Positions 1 through 8,646 of a stretch of 64,000 nt of DNA are shown one piece after another. The notes below the pieces were generated by a model. The model searched no databases. It was not told the DNA's origin and saw nothing but the letters and a program-made list of their open reading frames with translations. Source of the stretch: Microvirga splendida (lineage in GTDB: Bacteria > Pseudomonadota > Alphaproteobacteria > Rhizobiales > Beijerinckiaceae). A program made the translations under genes and the position numbers. The stretch's first letter is position 1, and each line of letters starts with the position of its first letter. Location of the stretch: NCBI RefSeq assembly GCF_016427565.1, contig NZ_JAELXT010000001.1:62001-126000 (forward strand), given 5' to 3'.

Positions 1-126
1 ATCCTGTCCCGGGATGTAGCCGTCGAAGAACGGCTTCCAGTCCGGCGTGTCGCGCAGCCCCTTGTCGATCGCTGCGCCGATCGAGGGAACGTGGGATGTT
101 CCCAATCCGCCAATGAGCTTTGCCAT
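1..126 (-). CDS. ligB: Protocatechuate 4,5-dioxygenase beta subunit, N-terminal fragment
   Basis: The reverse strand opens with MAKLIGGLGTSHVPSIGAAI, the typical beginning of the catalytic beta subunit of the extradiol ring-cleavage enzyme. That subunit carries the Fe(II) site and opens protocatechuate between carbons 4 and 5. Only about 42 residues are inside the window and the rest lies beyond the left edge. The ATG overlaps the TAA of ligA as TAATG, so the two subunits are translationally coupled. The recognition rests on this short N-terminus together with the adjoining alpha subunit. Confidence 0.85.
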   Translation of the reverse strand, partial: MAKLIGGLGTSHVPSIGAAIDKGLRDTPDWKPFFDGYIPGQD

Positions 127-479
127 TATACTTTCTTACCTAAACGGTTGCGCAGGAAATCGTCATGCTCCATGCCCGCCTGATGGGCGCCGATCTCGGT
201 GATACGGACCGGGTCGACGGCAGAGATCTTGAGGATGAAGAAGAGATTGCCGCCAAGGCGCACCATTTCGCGCCAGTTGCGTGTCATGACGGCCTCTTTC
301 TCTTCCGGCGTCAGGCCGAAGCGATCGAGATAGGCACTCTCGTCCTGCTTGAAGGCCTCGCGGTTCTCAGGCCTGCTCAAGCCCATGGCCATCTTGTTGA
401 TGCGATAGCCGCCCAATGAGCGCTTGCGGTCGAACAGCGGCGTATCGGGAATGCGATCCTGCCCTGGCTTCTCTTCCAT
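126..479 (-). CDS. ligA: Protocatechuate 4,5-dioxygenase alpha subunit
   Basis: The 117-residue product matches the small alpha subunit LigA, which caps the active site of the LigB catalytic subunit. The central stretch NREAFKQDESAYLDRFGLT and the later NWREMVRLGGNLFFILK are characteristic of the family. I chose the ATG at 479 because GGGGAG lies about 8 bases upstream; a longer frame to 521 would run into the upstream hydrolase gene. It starts 4 bases after the hydrolase stop and overlaps ligB, so it belongs to the minus-strand operon headed by ligI. The enzyme acts in the cytoplasm on protocatechuate. Confidence 0.9.
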   Translation of the reverse strand: MEEKPGQDRIPDTPLFDRKRSLGGYRINKMAMGLSRPENREAFKQDESAYLDRFGLTPEEKEAVMTRNWREMVRLGGNLFFILKISAVDPVRITEIGAHQAGMEHDDFLRNRLGKKV

Positions 480-483
480 GATA

Positions 484-1239
484 TCAGCTCCCCATCGCTG
501 CGGCGCCATGTGCGCTCGCATGCCTGCTCTCGAAGCCCATCCAGCGCAGCAGGGCGCTTGACACCTGCTCGGGCTGCTCGAGCAGGGTCATGTGACCGCT
601 GTCCTCGATCACCACGAGTTCCGCGTTCGGGATCCGGGCGGCCATTTCCTCGTGCTGCGCGAGCGGGCTCCATCGATCCTGGCGTCCGACCATCACCAGG
701 GTTGGGCAGGTGATGTCAGCCAGACGAGGAACCAGGTTCGGGCGGTTGAGAAGCGCCCGGATCTGCCGCTGGTGCTGCTCGGGCGTCGCCCGCATCACCA
801 TTTCCTTGAGAGGAGCAAGAAGCGCCACGTCTCCCATCCGATCCACATGGACCATGGGCGGGAGCCAGCGGTCGGCAAGAGCTCCCATGCCCTCGGTGAA
901 GGCTAGGTCTACCAGCACCTGCCGCTTGGCCTCCTCGCCGTCTTTACGGGAGTCGATGCCGGTGTCGATCAGAGCCAGCTTCCGAATGCGCTCAGGCGCC
1001 AGATGCGCCATCTCCATGGCGACCCGGGCGCCCATGGAATGCCCGATGGCGATGATCGGCCCCTCCACCATCCCCAGCGCAGAACGGGCCATGGCCTCAA
1101 GGGAGTCGTGCTGAGAGAAATCAGCCACGAGAACATGTGCATGGGGGCGCAGCGCTTCGATCTGCGCCGTCCAGACGCTCGCATCGCACAAGAGTCCCGG
1201 CAGGAGAAGGATGGTCGGGTGTTCGTTTGCAGCGGTCAT
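484..1239 (-). CDS. Alpha/beta-fold hydrolase
   Basis: The 251-residue protein is a single-domain alpha/beta hydrolase. The N-terminal strand carries LLLPGLLCDASVW (oxyanion region), the nucleophile elbow is GHSMGA, and the C-terminal DSGHMTLLEQP supplies the likely catalytic His. A preceding GRQDRWSP is a plausible site for the acid. GAGGAG stands about 7 bases before the ATG. It sits between the TctC gene and ligA in a protocatechuate operon, so an ester or lactone made from an aromatic substrate is a plausible target. It resembles 3-oxoadipate enol-lactonase-like hydrolases in general, but no specific substrate can be read from the sequence. Confidence 0.8.
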   Translation of the reverse strand: MTAANEHPTILLLPGLLCDASVWTAQIEALRPHAHVLVADFSQHDSLEAMARSALGMVEGPIIAIGHSMGARVAMEMAHLAPERIRKLALIDTGIDSRKDGEEAKRQVLVDLAFTEGMGALADRWLPPMVHVDRMGDVALLAPLKEMVMRATPEQHQRQIRALLNRPNLVPRLADITCPTLVMVGRQDRWSPLAQHEEMAARIPNAELVVIEDSGHMTLLEQPEQVSSALLRWMGFESRHASAHGAAAMGS

Positions 1240-1290
1240 GGTTGCGCTCCTCGGGCGATGACTGGATGAACCGTGCTCAACGGCTTCTCC

Positions 1291-2277
1291 CTACTGCTTC
1301 GGAATGCCTGCCTTCTCGATCACCGCCCGCCACTTTTCGATGTCTGACTGAAGCCGCTCCGTCAGCTCAGCGGGCGTCTCGCTGCGTGCCTCGATGCCGA
1401 GATCCAGCAGCCGCGCCTTGATCTCCGGCATGGCGAGGATCTCCTTGAGGGCAGCATTCAGCTTCTGGACGATGGGCTCCGGAGTGCCCTTCGGCGCGAA
1501 GAGGGCATTCCAGGACGTGACATCGAAGCCCGAGATGCCCGCTTCCTGAACGGTCGGCACATCAGGCAACGCGGGCGAGCGGCGAGGTCCCGACGTGGCA
1601 AGCGCCCGCACCTGCTGGCCTTCCAGCGCCGATTTCAACGCGGCTTGGGAGTCGATCAGGAGATGCGTATCGTTCCGGATCAGCGATACGAGCGCATCCG
1701 GCGTGTTGCGGAACGGGACGTGCCGGAAGTCGACCCCTGCCTCGCCCTTGAACAGGACGGACGTGAGATGCTGAGTGCTGCCGACAGCGATGGTCGCGAC
1801 GTTCAGGTCCCCCGGCTTGTCTTTGGCGGCCTGGAGCAGGTCCTTGAACGACTTGTACTCGGAATTCGCATTCACCACGAAGAGAAAGTCGAAGGTGCCA
1901 AGGGTGGAAATCGGTACGAAATCCTTCAACGGATCGAAGGGCAGGTTGGCGAAAAGCGGCACGCTTACGGCCGTTCCGTTCGTGAGCATCGTCAGGGTAT
2001 GCCCGTCGGGTGCGCTCGACAGGGCCGAGCGCGCTGCCGTGATGCCGCCGGCTCCAGGCATGTTCTCGACGATGAAACGCTGACCCATCTTTTCGCTGAG
2101 CTTCTCCGCGACGATCCGGATGGTGACATCTGCCACGCCGCCGGCACCGAAGGGCACGATGATCTTGACCGGACGCGTCGGATAATCCGCCTGCGCCGAT
2201 GCGGGCCCGGATAAGGTCAGTCCCGCGGCCATCGCCAGCCCCAGCAGCATGGATCGTCTGGTGGTCGTCGCGAACAT
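1291..2277 (-). CDS. Bug/TctC-family periplasmic substrate-binding protein
   Basis: This is a tripartite tricarboxylate transporter receptor of about 328 residues. The export signal ends ASAQA. The mature part begins DYPTRPVKIIVPFGAGGVAD and contains VENMPGAGGITAA, both hallmarks of the family. The start at 2277 is preferred because AGGGAGGGAA lies upstream and the signal then begins MFATTTRRSM, with a twin-arginine flavour. An ATG at 2316 overlaps the ligI stop and is the alternative. No TctA or TctB membrane subunits are in the window, which is common for Bug proteins. By position it probably binds an aromatic or dicarboxylic acid feeding the lig pathway. Confidence 0.88.
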   Translation of the reverse strand: MFATTTRRSMLLGLAMAAGLTLSGPASAQADYPTRPVKIIVPFGAGGVADVTIRIVAEKLSEKMGQRFIVENMPGAGGITAARSALSSAPDGHTLTMLTNGTAVSVPLFANLPFDPLKDFVPISTLGTFDFLFVVNANSEYKSFKDLLQAAKDKPGDLNVATIAVGSTQHLTSVLFKGEAGVDFRHVPFRNTPDALVSLIRNDTHLLIDSQAALKSALEGQQVRALATSGPRRSPALPDVPTVQEAGISGFDVTSWNALFAPKGTPEPIVQKLNAALKEILAMPEIKARLLDLGIEARSETPAELTERLQSDIEKWRAVIEKAGIPKQ

Positions 2278-2312
2278 GCTCGTATTCCCTCCCTGCTCTT
2301 GATTGTGTGTTG

Positions 2313-3191
2313 TCATTGCCCGAAGCGGAACAGGCGCGTCGGGTTGTCGACGAGAAGCATCTGCCGCATGGCGGGATCCGGCGCGTAGAGCGGCACGAGA
2401 TCCACAAGGTCGCCATCGTCAGGCATGACGGGCACGTTCGGATGAGGCCAGTCAGTGCCCCAGAGAACGCGATCCGGCGCAGTCTCGATCAGGGTGCGAC
2501 CGAAGGGGGCCACGTCATGGAACGGTGGGCCTGTGCGCGAGATGCGCTCCGGGCAGGAGACTTTCACCCAGCACTTCTCATCATCCCGCAGGAGATCGAG
2601 CAGGGCCTTGAACCCTGGCTGATCGAGCCCCTGGCTCGCATCGGCGACGCCCATGTGGTCGAGCACGTAGGGCACCGGCAGGCTCATCAGCCGGGGCCGG
2701 AACTCGGGGATAAGCGTCGCCGGCAGGTACAGGTCCACATGCCAGCCCAGACCCGCAATGCGCTCGACTATGCGGTCGAAGGCGCTCATGTCCGGCACCT
2801 TGCCCAGACGCGGCAGGAAGGTGAACCGGCACCCCTCGATTCCGGCCTCGGCCAGATCCCTCAACTGCCGGTCGTCGAACGTCTCATCCACATTGGCGAT
2901 ACCTTTGTACCGCCCATCGCTCTGCGCGATCGCGGCGGTGACGACACGATTGTCGCGCCCGTGAGGCGTGGCGTTGACGATCACCGCCCGCTCGACGCCG
3001 AGACGGTCATGTAAGGCGCGGAACATCTCCAGCGGCGCATCCGGCGGGGTGTAAGGACGCTCGGCTACATAGGGATAGAGGCGGTCGGGCCCGAAGATAT
3101 GGCAATGCGTATCGCAGCTTCCAGGCGGAAGCTTGAACGAAGGGACCCGCGGATCGGGATGCGGCGGCGGGATCGTAGGCACTGACGTCAT
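2313..3191 (-). CDS. ligI: 2-pyrone-4,6-dicarboxylate hydrolase, amidohydrolase family
   Basis: The product (292 residues) opens the lactone of 2-pyrone-4,6-dicarboxylate to 4-oxalomesaconate in protocatechuate 4,5-cleavage. The N-terminal metal/active-site motif CDTHCHIFGP is followed by RLYPYVAERPYTPPDAP, the same layout as LigI. LDHMG in the middle and WGTDWPHPNVP near the C-terminus supply the remaining His and Asp residues of the amidohydrolase barrel. The frame is open upstream to 3302, but the ATG at 3191 matches the family start. This is the first gene of the minus-strand operon and is divergent from the LysR gene. Its stop overlaps the longer possible start of the TctC gene. Confidence 0.88.
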   Translation of the reverse strand: MTSVPTIPPPHPDPRVPSFKLPPGSCDTHCHIFGPDRLYPYVAERPYTPPDAPLEMFRALHDRLGVERAVIVNATPHGRDNRVVTAAIAQSDGRYKGIANVDETFDDRQLRDLAEAGIEGCRFTFLPRLGKVPDMSAFDRIVERIAGLGWHVDLYLPATLIPEFRPRLMSLPVPYVLDHMGVADASQGLDQPGFKALLDLLRDDEKCWVKVSCPERISRTGPPFHDVAPFGRTLIETAPDRVLWGTDWPHPNVPVMPDDGDLVDLVPLYAPDPAMRQMLLVDNPTRLFRFGQ

Positions 3192-3218
3192 TCGGCGGAT
3201 CAGCCTCGCATGGATCGA

Positions 3219-3235
3219 AATCGAATTTTGCGATT
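3219..3235. promoter_or_regulatory. Candidate LysR operator in the ligI/LysR divergent promoter
   Basis: The 144-base gap between the divergent ligI and LysR genes contains AATCG-N7-CGATT. It is a dyad that also fits the T-N11-A rule for LysR-type regulators. Its location midway between both starts suits autoregulation plus activation of the ligI operon. Assignment is inferred from position and symmetry only. Confidence 0.55.
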
Positions 3236-3335
3236 CAAGAAATGCAACAGAGCCGGAATGAAGCAAATGGTTTGTTTTTGCCCATTGATGAATATACTTC
3301 ATATATGCTGGCAGACATCAGATCACGGATCCTCC

Positions 3336-4298
3336 ATGCGCATCGACTTCCTGGGCCTCCATGCCTTCGTAGCCATCGCCGAACGCGGCAGCTTTCAGCT
3401 GGCGGCAGCGCATCTCAACCTGTCGCAGACGGCGCTGAGCCACAGGATCCGCAAGCTGGAAGAAGATCTTGGGGTGAAGCTCCTGTCTAGGACGACCCGT
3501 GAGGTGTCGCTGACCCAGGCTGGTCTCAATCTGCTGCCGAAGGTGAAGGCCACCATCGAAAGCCTGTCGGTTTCACTGGAAGATCTTCGCCATGAGGGGC
3601 GCAGCCGACAGGAGACGCTGTCCATCGGCTGCCTGCCCACTATCGCATCCGGCCGACTGCCCTCGGCTCTGCGGCGGTTTCAGGAGCGTCACCCGGACGT
3701 GGTGCTGCGGATCTACGACAATTCCGCGACAGAGATCAGCAACCTGGTTCAGGATGGCACGATCGCGTTTGGCATCACCCTGGTCGCCGCCCACAGGTGG
3801 GATTTCGACATCGAGATGCTGATCAAGGATCCCTTCACCCTAGTTTGCCCGGAAGGCCATCCCTTGGCAACGCAACCGGCCGTGAGCTGGTCCGACCTGA
3901 CGGAGGAACCTTTGATCCGGATTAGCCCGCAGACGGGCAACCGCATGATCATCGACGACGCCCTGGGAAGCCGGCGGGAGGGGCTGACCTGGCGCTTCGA
4001 GGTCCAGCACATCCAGACGGCTGTCGCCCTGGTCAAGTCCGGCGTTGCCCTGACCGTCATTCCCAACCTCGCCTTCGACTCTGTCGATGAGCGCGGTCTC
4101 AAGCTCGTGCCCCTGCGAAACCCGAGCATCACCCGGCAGCTCGGGATCGTTTCACGTCGGGGAGCGCCCCTCTCCCCGCTGGCCGACGAGCTCCGCAAGA
4201 TCATCGTGGAGGTCTTCACAGGTGAAAAGCACGTTGCTCACAAACGCGCGCCCAAACGTTCTGCGCTGAATGTGAAAAAAATTCATCAAAAGCCATAA
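3336..4298 (+). CDS. LysR-family transcriptional regulator
   Basis: The 320-residue protein has a winged HTH at residues about 1-60 (FVAIAERGSFQLAAAHLNLS, then SQTALSHRIRKLEEDLG) and a LysR substrate-binding domain from about residue 90. The start at 3336 gives the canonical MRIDFLGLHAFVAIAERGSF; a longer frame to 3210 would add a non-homologous leader and cover the promoter. It is divergent from ligI and upstream of galD, the usual place for the activator of a protocatechuate or gallate meta-cleavage cluster. The effector is likely a pathway intermediate, but this is an inference from context. Confidence 0.9.
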   Translation: MRIDFLGLHAFVAIAERGSFQLAAAHLNLSQTALSHRIRKLEEDLGVKLLSRTTREVSLTQAGLNLLPKVKATIESLSVSLEDLRHEGRSRQETLSIGCLPTIASGRLPSALRRFQERHPDVVLRIYDNSATEISNLVQDGTIAFGITLVAAHRWDFDIEMLIKDPFTLVCPEGHPLATQPAVSWSDLTEEPLIRISPQTGNRMIIDDALGSRREGLTWRFEVQHIQTAVALVKSGVALTVIPNLAFDSVDERGLKLVPLRNPSITRQLGIVSRRGAPLSPLADELRKIIVEVFTGEKHVAHKRAPKRSALNVKKIHQKP

Positions 4299-4391
4299 AC
4301 AAAACATTTGCTGCATAGAGACCCCTGATGCACCCTCCCGGGACCTTTCACCAGATCAGGGAGAAGGACCATTCAGCCGCGCATCCCATGC

Positions 4392-5480
4392 ATGATTCTT
4401 AGGGGGGGCACCTCCAAAGGTGCCTACTTCCTGGCTGACGACCTTCCGGAAGAGCCGGCGCTTCGCGATGCGCTGCTTCTGTCCATCATGGGTTCGCCCG
4501 ATCCGCGACAGATCGATGGCATCGGCGGCGCTCACCCGCTGACGAGCAAGATCGCCGTCGTATCCAAATCCAAGCGCCCCGATTGCGACATCGACTTCCT
4601 GTTCGGACAGGTCGGCATCGACAAGGCGAAGGTGGATGTGACTCCCAATTGCGGCAATATCCTCGCCGGCGTTGCACCCTTCGCCATCGAACGTGGCCTC
4701 GTGAAGGCCATTGATCCGGTCACCCGGGTCAGGGTGCATACGGTCAATACAGGCACGATCGCGGAGGTGACCGTACAGACCCGCAATGGCCACGTGATCT
4801 ATGGCGGCGATGCCCGCATCGACGGCGTGCCGGGCACGGCGTCGCCTATCGCGGTCGAGTTCCTGGATGCTGCGGGCTCGGTCTGCGGCTCGCTTCTGCC
4901 CACCGGCAACGCGGTGGACCGCGTCGCAGGCATCGACGTCACCCTGATCGACAACGGCATGCCGGTCGTCGTGCTCGAAGCCTCCGCTGTGGGGCGAACC
5001 GGGTACGAGCCGCGCGACGTACTCGAGAAGGATACGGAACTGAAGGTACGCCTGGAGGAAATCCGCCTCGAGGCCGGCAAGCTCATGGGTCTCGGTGACG
5101 TCTCGTCGAAGGTTGTGCCGAAGATGGCGTTGGTGGCACCACCTGTTGCGGGCGGGCATGTCTGCACGCGAAGCTTCATTCCACACGAATGCCATACCTC
5201 GATCGGCGTCTTCGCCGCCGTGACCGTTGCAACCGCCTGCGTGCTGCCGGGCTCTCCTGCCTCGCGGGTTGCGCAGATCCCGCCGGGTCGGCAGAAGACG
5301 CTCTCGGTCGAGCATCCCACGGGCGAATTCAGCGTGGTGATCGAGGTCGGTGGAACCGAGGGAAACCCGGTCGTCGAGAAGGCCGGCCTCCTGCGCACCG
5401 CCCGCCTCCTCTTCGAAGGCCATGCCTTCGCCCATGAGGCTATCGCGCACTCTGCCGAAGCCGGACGTGATGCCGCGTAG
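4392..5480 (+). CDS. galD: 4-oxalomesaconate tautomerase, PrpF-like
   Basis: The product interconverts keto and enol tautomers of 4-oxalomesaconate. It belongs to the PrpF/DAP-epimerase-like fold. LRGGTSKGAYF near the N-terminus, TPNCGNILAG with its conserved Cys near residue 90, and GDVSSKVVPKM are family signatures. The first in-frame ATG (4392) removes the conserved N-terminal strand IPCM and has no ribosome binding site. GGAGAAGG at 4360-4367 is instead placed just before an ATT codon at 4371, which would restore QPRIPCM. The true start may therefore be ATT 4371. The next gene, galB, follows after 30 bases. Confidence 0.88.
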   Translation: MILRGGTSKGAYFLADDLPEEPALRDALLLSIMGSPDPRQIDGIGGAHPLTSKIAVVSKSKRPDCDIDFLFGQVGIDKAKVDVTPNCGNILAGVAPFAIERGLVKAIDPVTRVRVHTVNTGTIAEVTVQTRNGHVIYGGDARIDGVPGTASPIAVEFLDAAGSVCGSLLPTGNAVDRVAGIDVTLIDNGMPVVVLEASAVGRTGYEPRDVLEKDTELKVRLEEIRLEAGKLMGLGDVSSKVVPKMALVAPPVAGGHVCTRSFIPHECHTSIGVFAAVTVATACVLPGSPASRVAQIPPGRQKTLSVEHPTGEFSVVIEVGGTEGNPVVEKAGLLRTARLLFEGHAFAHEAIAHSAEAGRDAA

Positions 5481-5510
5481 ATTGTTTGAACACTTCCTCT
5501 TGAGGACAAT

Positions 5511-6233
5511 ATGACTGCTGGAAAGACTGGACTTGTAGTCACCGCCCATCCAGGCGATTTCGTGTGGCGTGCAGGCGGCGCCATCGCCCTCCATGCGAAG
5601 AAGGGCTATCGCATGAAGATCGTCTGCCTCTCGTTCGGTGAACGCGGCGAGAGCCAGTGGGCTTGGAAGAAGGGCGATGTCTCGCTTGCCGAAGTGAAGG
5701 CGCAGCGCCGCGAGGAGGCCCAGCGCGCCGCCGAGGTGCTGGGCGCCGAGATCGAATTCTTCGATGCGGGCGACTACCCGCTCCACACCACGCCTGAAAT
5801 GTTGGACCGTCTGGTCGACATCTACCGGGAGCTCAAGCCCTCCTTCGTGCTGACCCATTCCCTGGAAGACCCCTACAACGTCGACCATCCGGAAGCGACG
5901 CGCTTCGCGCAGGAGGCCCGCATCATCGCGCAGGCGGCCGGACACAAGCCGAACCCGGACCTGACCTACAACGCCCCGCCGGTATTCCTGTTCGAGCCGC
6001 ATCAGCCCGAGCAATGCAACTACAAGCCCAACGTCATCCTCAACATCGACGACGTGTGGGAGATTAAGCGCAAGGCCTTCGAGATCCTGGCGGCGCAGAA
6101 GCACCTGTGGGAGTACTACACCCGCGTGGCCCTGAACCGGGGCATGCAGGGCGGCCGTAACTCCGGGCGGGCCATGACCTATGGCGAAGCCTACCAGCGC
6201 ATCTTCCCCCAGATCGTCGAGGAACTCGCATGA
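5511..6233 (+). CDS. galB: 4-oxalomesaconate hydratase, PIG-L family
   Basis: This 240-residue protein has the PIG-L/LmbE deacetylase fold, which in GalB is used to hydrate 4-oxalomesaconate to 4-carboxy-4-hydroxy-2-oxoadipate. The metal motif near residue 13 reads [14 protein letters not shown] instead of the usual [21 protein letters not shown] supplies the downstream His/Asp ligands. [17 protein letters not shown] is characteristic of GalB-type hydratases rather than sugar deacetylases. The gene lies between galD and ligK, overlaps ligK by 4 bases (ATGA), and replaces the unrelated amidohydrolase LigJ of other organisms. Function is assigned from family plus context. Confidence 0.85.
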   Translation: MTAGKTGLVVTAHPGDFVWRAGGAIALHAKKGYRMKIVCLSFGERGESQWAWKKGDVSLAEVKAQRREEAQRAAEVLGAEIEFFDAGDYPLHTTPEMLDRLVDIYRELKPSFVLTHSLEDPYNVDHPEATRFAQEARIIAQAAGHKPNPDLTYNAPPVFLFEPHQPEQCNYKPNVILNIDDVWEIKRKAFEILAAQKHLWEYYTRVALNRGMQGGRNSGRAMTYGEAYQRIFPQIVEELA

Positions 6234-6922
6234 AGCCCGTTGTCGTCACCAACACGCCGCGCATCGATCAAGGGATCGTCGACCGGCTCGCGGAACTTGG
6301 CGTTGCGACGGCCCACGAGGCCATGGGACGCTCCGGGCTCATGAAACCCTACATGCGGCCGATCTGGGCGGGCGCCCAAGTGGCCGGGAGCGCCGTGACG
6401 GTGCTGGCGCAGCCCGGCGACAACTGGATGATCCATGTGGCCGTCGAGCAATGCAAGCCCGGCGACATCCTCGTGGTCGGTGTGACCACCGACAACACCG
6501 ACGGTATGTTCGGCGATCTATTGGCGACATCCCTCAAGGCTCGGGGTGTGGTCGGCCTCGTGATCGATGCCGGCGTGCGCGACGTGAGGACCCTGGCCGA
6601 TATGGGCTTTCCCGTATGGTCGCGCGCGATTTCCGCGAAAGGGACCGTGAAGGCGACGCTGGGCTCAGTCAATGTTCCCGTCGTCTGCGCAGGCGCCCTG
6701 GTGAAGCCAGGCGACGTGGTCGTTGCCGATGACGACGGCGTTCTGGTTGTGCCGCGCCGGGAGGCGGAAGCGGTCGCGGTTGCAGGCGATGCGCGAGTCG
6801 CCAACGAGGGCTCGAAGCGCGAGCAGCTTGCCTCCGGCATCCTCGGTCTCGACCTGTACAAGATGCGCGAGCCGCTGGAAAAGGCAGGCCTCGTCTATGT
6901 CGAATACAAGGATGAGGCATAA
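6230..6922 (+). CDS. ligK: 4-carboxy-4-hydroxy-2-oxoadipate aldolase / oxaloacetate decarboxylase
   Basis: The 230-residue protein belongs to the RraA-like HMG/CHA aldolase family. It cleaves the last pathway intermediate to pyruvate and oxaloacetate. The sequence shows [16 protein letters not shown] near the N-terminus, [21 protein letters not shown] in the middle, and [20 protein letters not shown] with the catalytic Arg and metal-binding Asp. It is translationally coupled to galB through an ATGA overlap. In gallate clusters the same enzyme is called GalC. Confidence 0.9.
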   Translation: MKPVVVTNTPRIDQGIVDRLAELGVATAHEAMGRSGLMKPYMRPIWAGAQVAGSAVTVLAQPGDNWMIHVAVEQCKPGDILVVGVTTDNTDGMFGDLLATSLKARGVVGLVIDAGVRDVRTLADMGFPVWSRAISAKGTVKATLGSVNVPVVCAGALVKPGDVVVADDDGVLVVPRREAEAVAVAGDARVANEGSKREQLASGILGLDLYKMREPLEKAGLVYVEYKDEA

Positions 6923-6961
6923 GGGCCGAGCCCCTCATGTGTCGCAGGATGGTGGGAACGC

Positions 6962-7792
6962 ATGACCCTTGAGATCGCCTTCATCGGCTACGGCGAAGTC
7001 GGCCAGCTCTTCGCGCGGCAGCTTGCCGCAAAGCCCGGCGTGCGGGTGACCGTCTATGACATCGTCTTCGACGATCCTAATCGAGGGCCCGCTCTGCGGC
7101 AGCGTGCTCTGGAAGACAAGGTTTATGCCGCCGCCAGCACAGCCGAGGCCTGTAAGGCAGCGGAAACCGTCATCTCTGCCGTCACGGCGGACTCCGCCGT
7201 CACCGCCGCCCGGCAGGCTGCGCCGCATCTTCAGCCTCAACAGACCTATATCGATCTGAATTCGGTCTCACCCGCAACGAAGCGGGAGGTCGCCGACCAG
7301 GTCCGACAGGGAGGCTCGAGCTTTATCGAGTTCGCCGTCATGGCGCCGGTGGGCGGCGTCGGGATCGAAGTCCCCATTTTGAGCGGTGGCAGGACCGCTG
7401 AGGCGGTTTCAGCCCGGCTCAACGAACTCGGCATGAAGATCACACCCGTCAGCCCCGAGATCGGAACCGCTTCTGCCACGAAGCTGTGCCGCAGCATCGT
7501 CATCAAAGGCCTGGAAGCTCTCATGGTGGACTTTACGCTGGCGTCCGAGAAGGCCGGCGTCATGCCGGCCGTGCTGGCAAGCCTGAACGCGTCCTATCCC
7601 GGGATGGATTGGGAGAGTGTCGCGAAGATCATGGTGTCGCGCGTGCAACAGCACGGCACTCGCCGTGCTGCGGAGATGCGCGAAGCAAGCCGTATGATCG
7701 CCGAGATGGGTCTGGATGGATCATTGGCCAACGCTATCGCCGAAAGGCACGAAAGTTTCGCAAAACCCAAATCAGGCCCCGAAGCCGATTGA
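6962..7792 (+). CDS. NAD(P)-dependent dehydrogenase with DUF1932 domain
   Basis: The 276-residue protein has an N-terminal Rossmann fold (IAFIGYGEVGQLFARQLA) of the 6-phosphogluconate/3-hydroxyisobutyrate dehydrogenase class. DLNSVSPATKREVAD is in the position of the substrate-binding loop, and TASATKLCRSIVIKGLEAL contains the likely catalytic Lys. The C-terminal part matches DUF1932. It is the last gene of the galD-galB-ligK operon, 39 bases after ligK. It is not the Gfo/Idh-type LigC that oxidises the ring-cleavage product, so its substrate is unknown. A side reaction of a pathway acid is one possibility. Confidence 0.75.
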   Translation: MTLEIAFIGYGEVGQLFARQLAAKPGVRVTVYDIVFDDPNRGPALRQRALEDKVYAAASTAEACKAAETVISAVTADSAVTAARQAAPHLQPQQTYIDLNSVSPATKREVADQVRQGGSSFIEFAVMAPVGGVGIEVPILSGGRTAEAVSARLNELGMKITPVSPEIGTASATKLCRSIVIKGLEALMVDFTLASEKAGVMPAVLASLNASYPGMDWESVAKIMVSRVQQHGTRRAAEMREASRMIAEMGLDGSLANAIAERHESFAKPKSGPEAD

Positions 7793-7858
7793 GCTCACCA
7801 AAGCCTTCGAAAGCCATTTTTCTGCATCAGCAGTTGTGTCGCCCCCGACTGGACGTGC

Positions 7859-8590
7859 TTAGACCTCTGCATCCATCGACGTATGGCGTGTCGCCCAAAG
7901 CGCTGCCTGTGTCCGGTTGCAGGCGCCCACCTTTTTCAAGATCGCCTTGACGTGCACTTTCACGGTCGACTCAGACAGGTTGAGCTCGCGTGCTATGACC
8001 TTGTTCGGCGCCCCCTCTCTCAAGTATCCCAGGATCTGCGCCTCTCGCGCCGAGAGCTTTCGACCTGAAATCTCATAGTCCTCACGTCCTCCCGGGAAGC
8101 TCTCCAATGCAGAGGCAGCACGCCTTGCGCTCGGTTCAGCCATGGACAGGACGAGGGCCGACGGCAGAACTGTCTCGCCGAGCATTACAAGCTCGAGAGA
8201 CCCGACCAATATCTCACTTCGACTGTTGGAGAGGCAGAAGCCGTGCGCTCCAGCCTTCCAGGCCGCAGATACCATGTTGGCATCGAATACTTCCGCCAGC
8301 ATCACGATCTTTGCACTGGAGAAGCGTTCCTTTATTCGATTGATGACGCCGACAGCTGCGTCGCTGCTGGCTCCACCGTCGACGATGAACAGGGCATGCT
8401 CCCAATCTTGGGATTGGGGCAATGTCGATATGTCGTCGATGGCCTCGCGCCAGACGTTGAATCTTCCGCCCGCGAGAACCGCTTCCAAACCAATCCGCAA
8501 TAGCGGGTTGCTGCAGATCGAGAACACCGTTGTACGGCTCTCTTCCAGGTGAGGAATTCGCCGGTCTTCCATCAAGCTGTGTATGGACAT
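7859..8590 (-). CDS. LuxR-family response-regulator-like transcription factor
   Basis: The 243-residue protein has a receiver-like N-terminal half and a LuxR/GerE helix-turn-helix at about residues 175-235, with KLSAREAQILGYLREGAPNK followed by SESTVKVHVKAILKK. In the receiver half the usual Asp-rich phosphorylation loop reads HALFIVDGGASSD, so an Asp is present but the surrounding DxxMP pattern is lost. This domain may not be a standard phosphoacceptor. It is convergent with the DUF1932 dehydrogenase and lies next to the DUF1236/ECF sigma genes. Its targets cannot be told from sequence. Confidence 0.8.
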   Translation of the reverse strand: MSIHSLMEDRRIPHLEESRTTVFSICSNPLLRIGLEAVLAGGRFNVWREAIDDISTLPQSQDWEHALFIVDGGASSDAAVGVINRIKERFSSAKIVMLAEVFDANMVSAAWKAGAHGFCLSNSRSEILVGSLELVMLGETVLPSALVLSMAEPSARRAASALESFPGGREDYEISGRKLSAREAQILGYLREGAPNKVIARELNLSESTVKVHVKAILKKVGACNRTQAALWATRHTSMDAEV

Positions 8591-8646
8591 GAATCAACCC
8601 GCAATTCTTATGAGTAAAGGTATGCTCATCAATCAGGATCTGGCCT

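Noticed and set aside
4356..6104. A 582-codon minus-strand frame opposite galD and galB
   Set aside because: It has no domain and covers two well-supported genes in the opposite direction.
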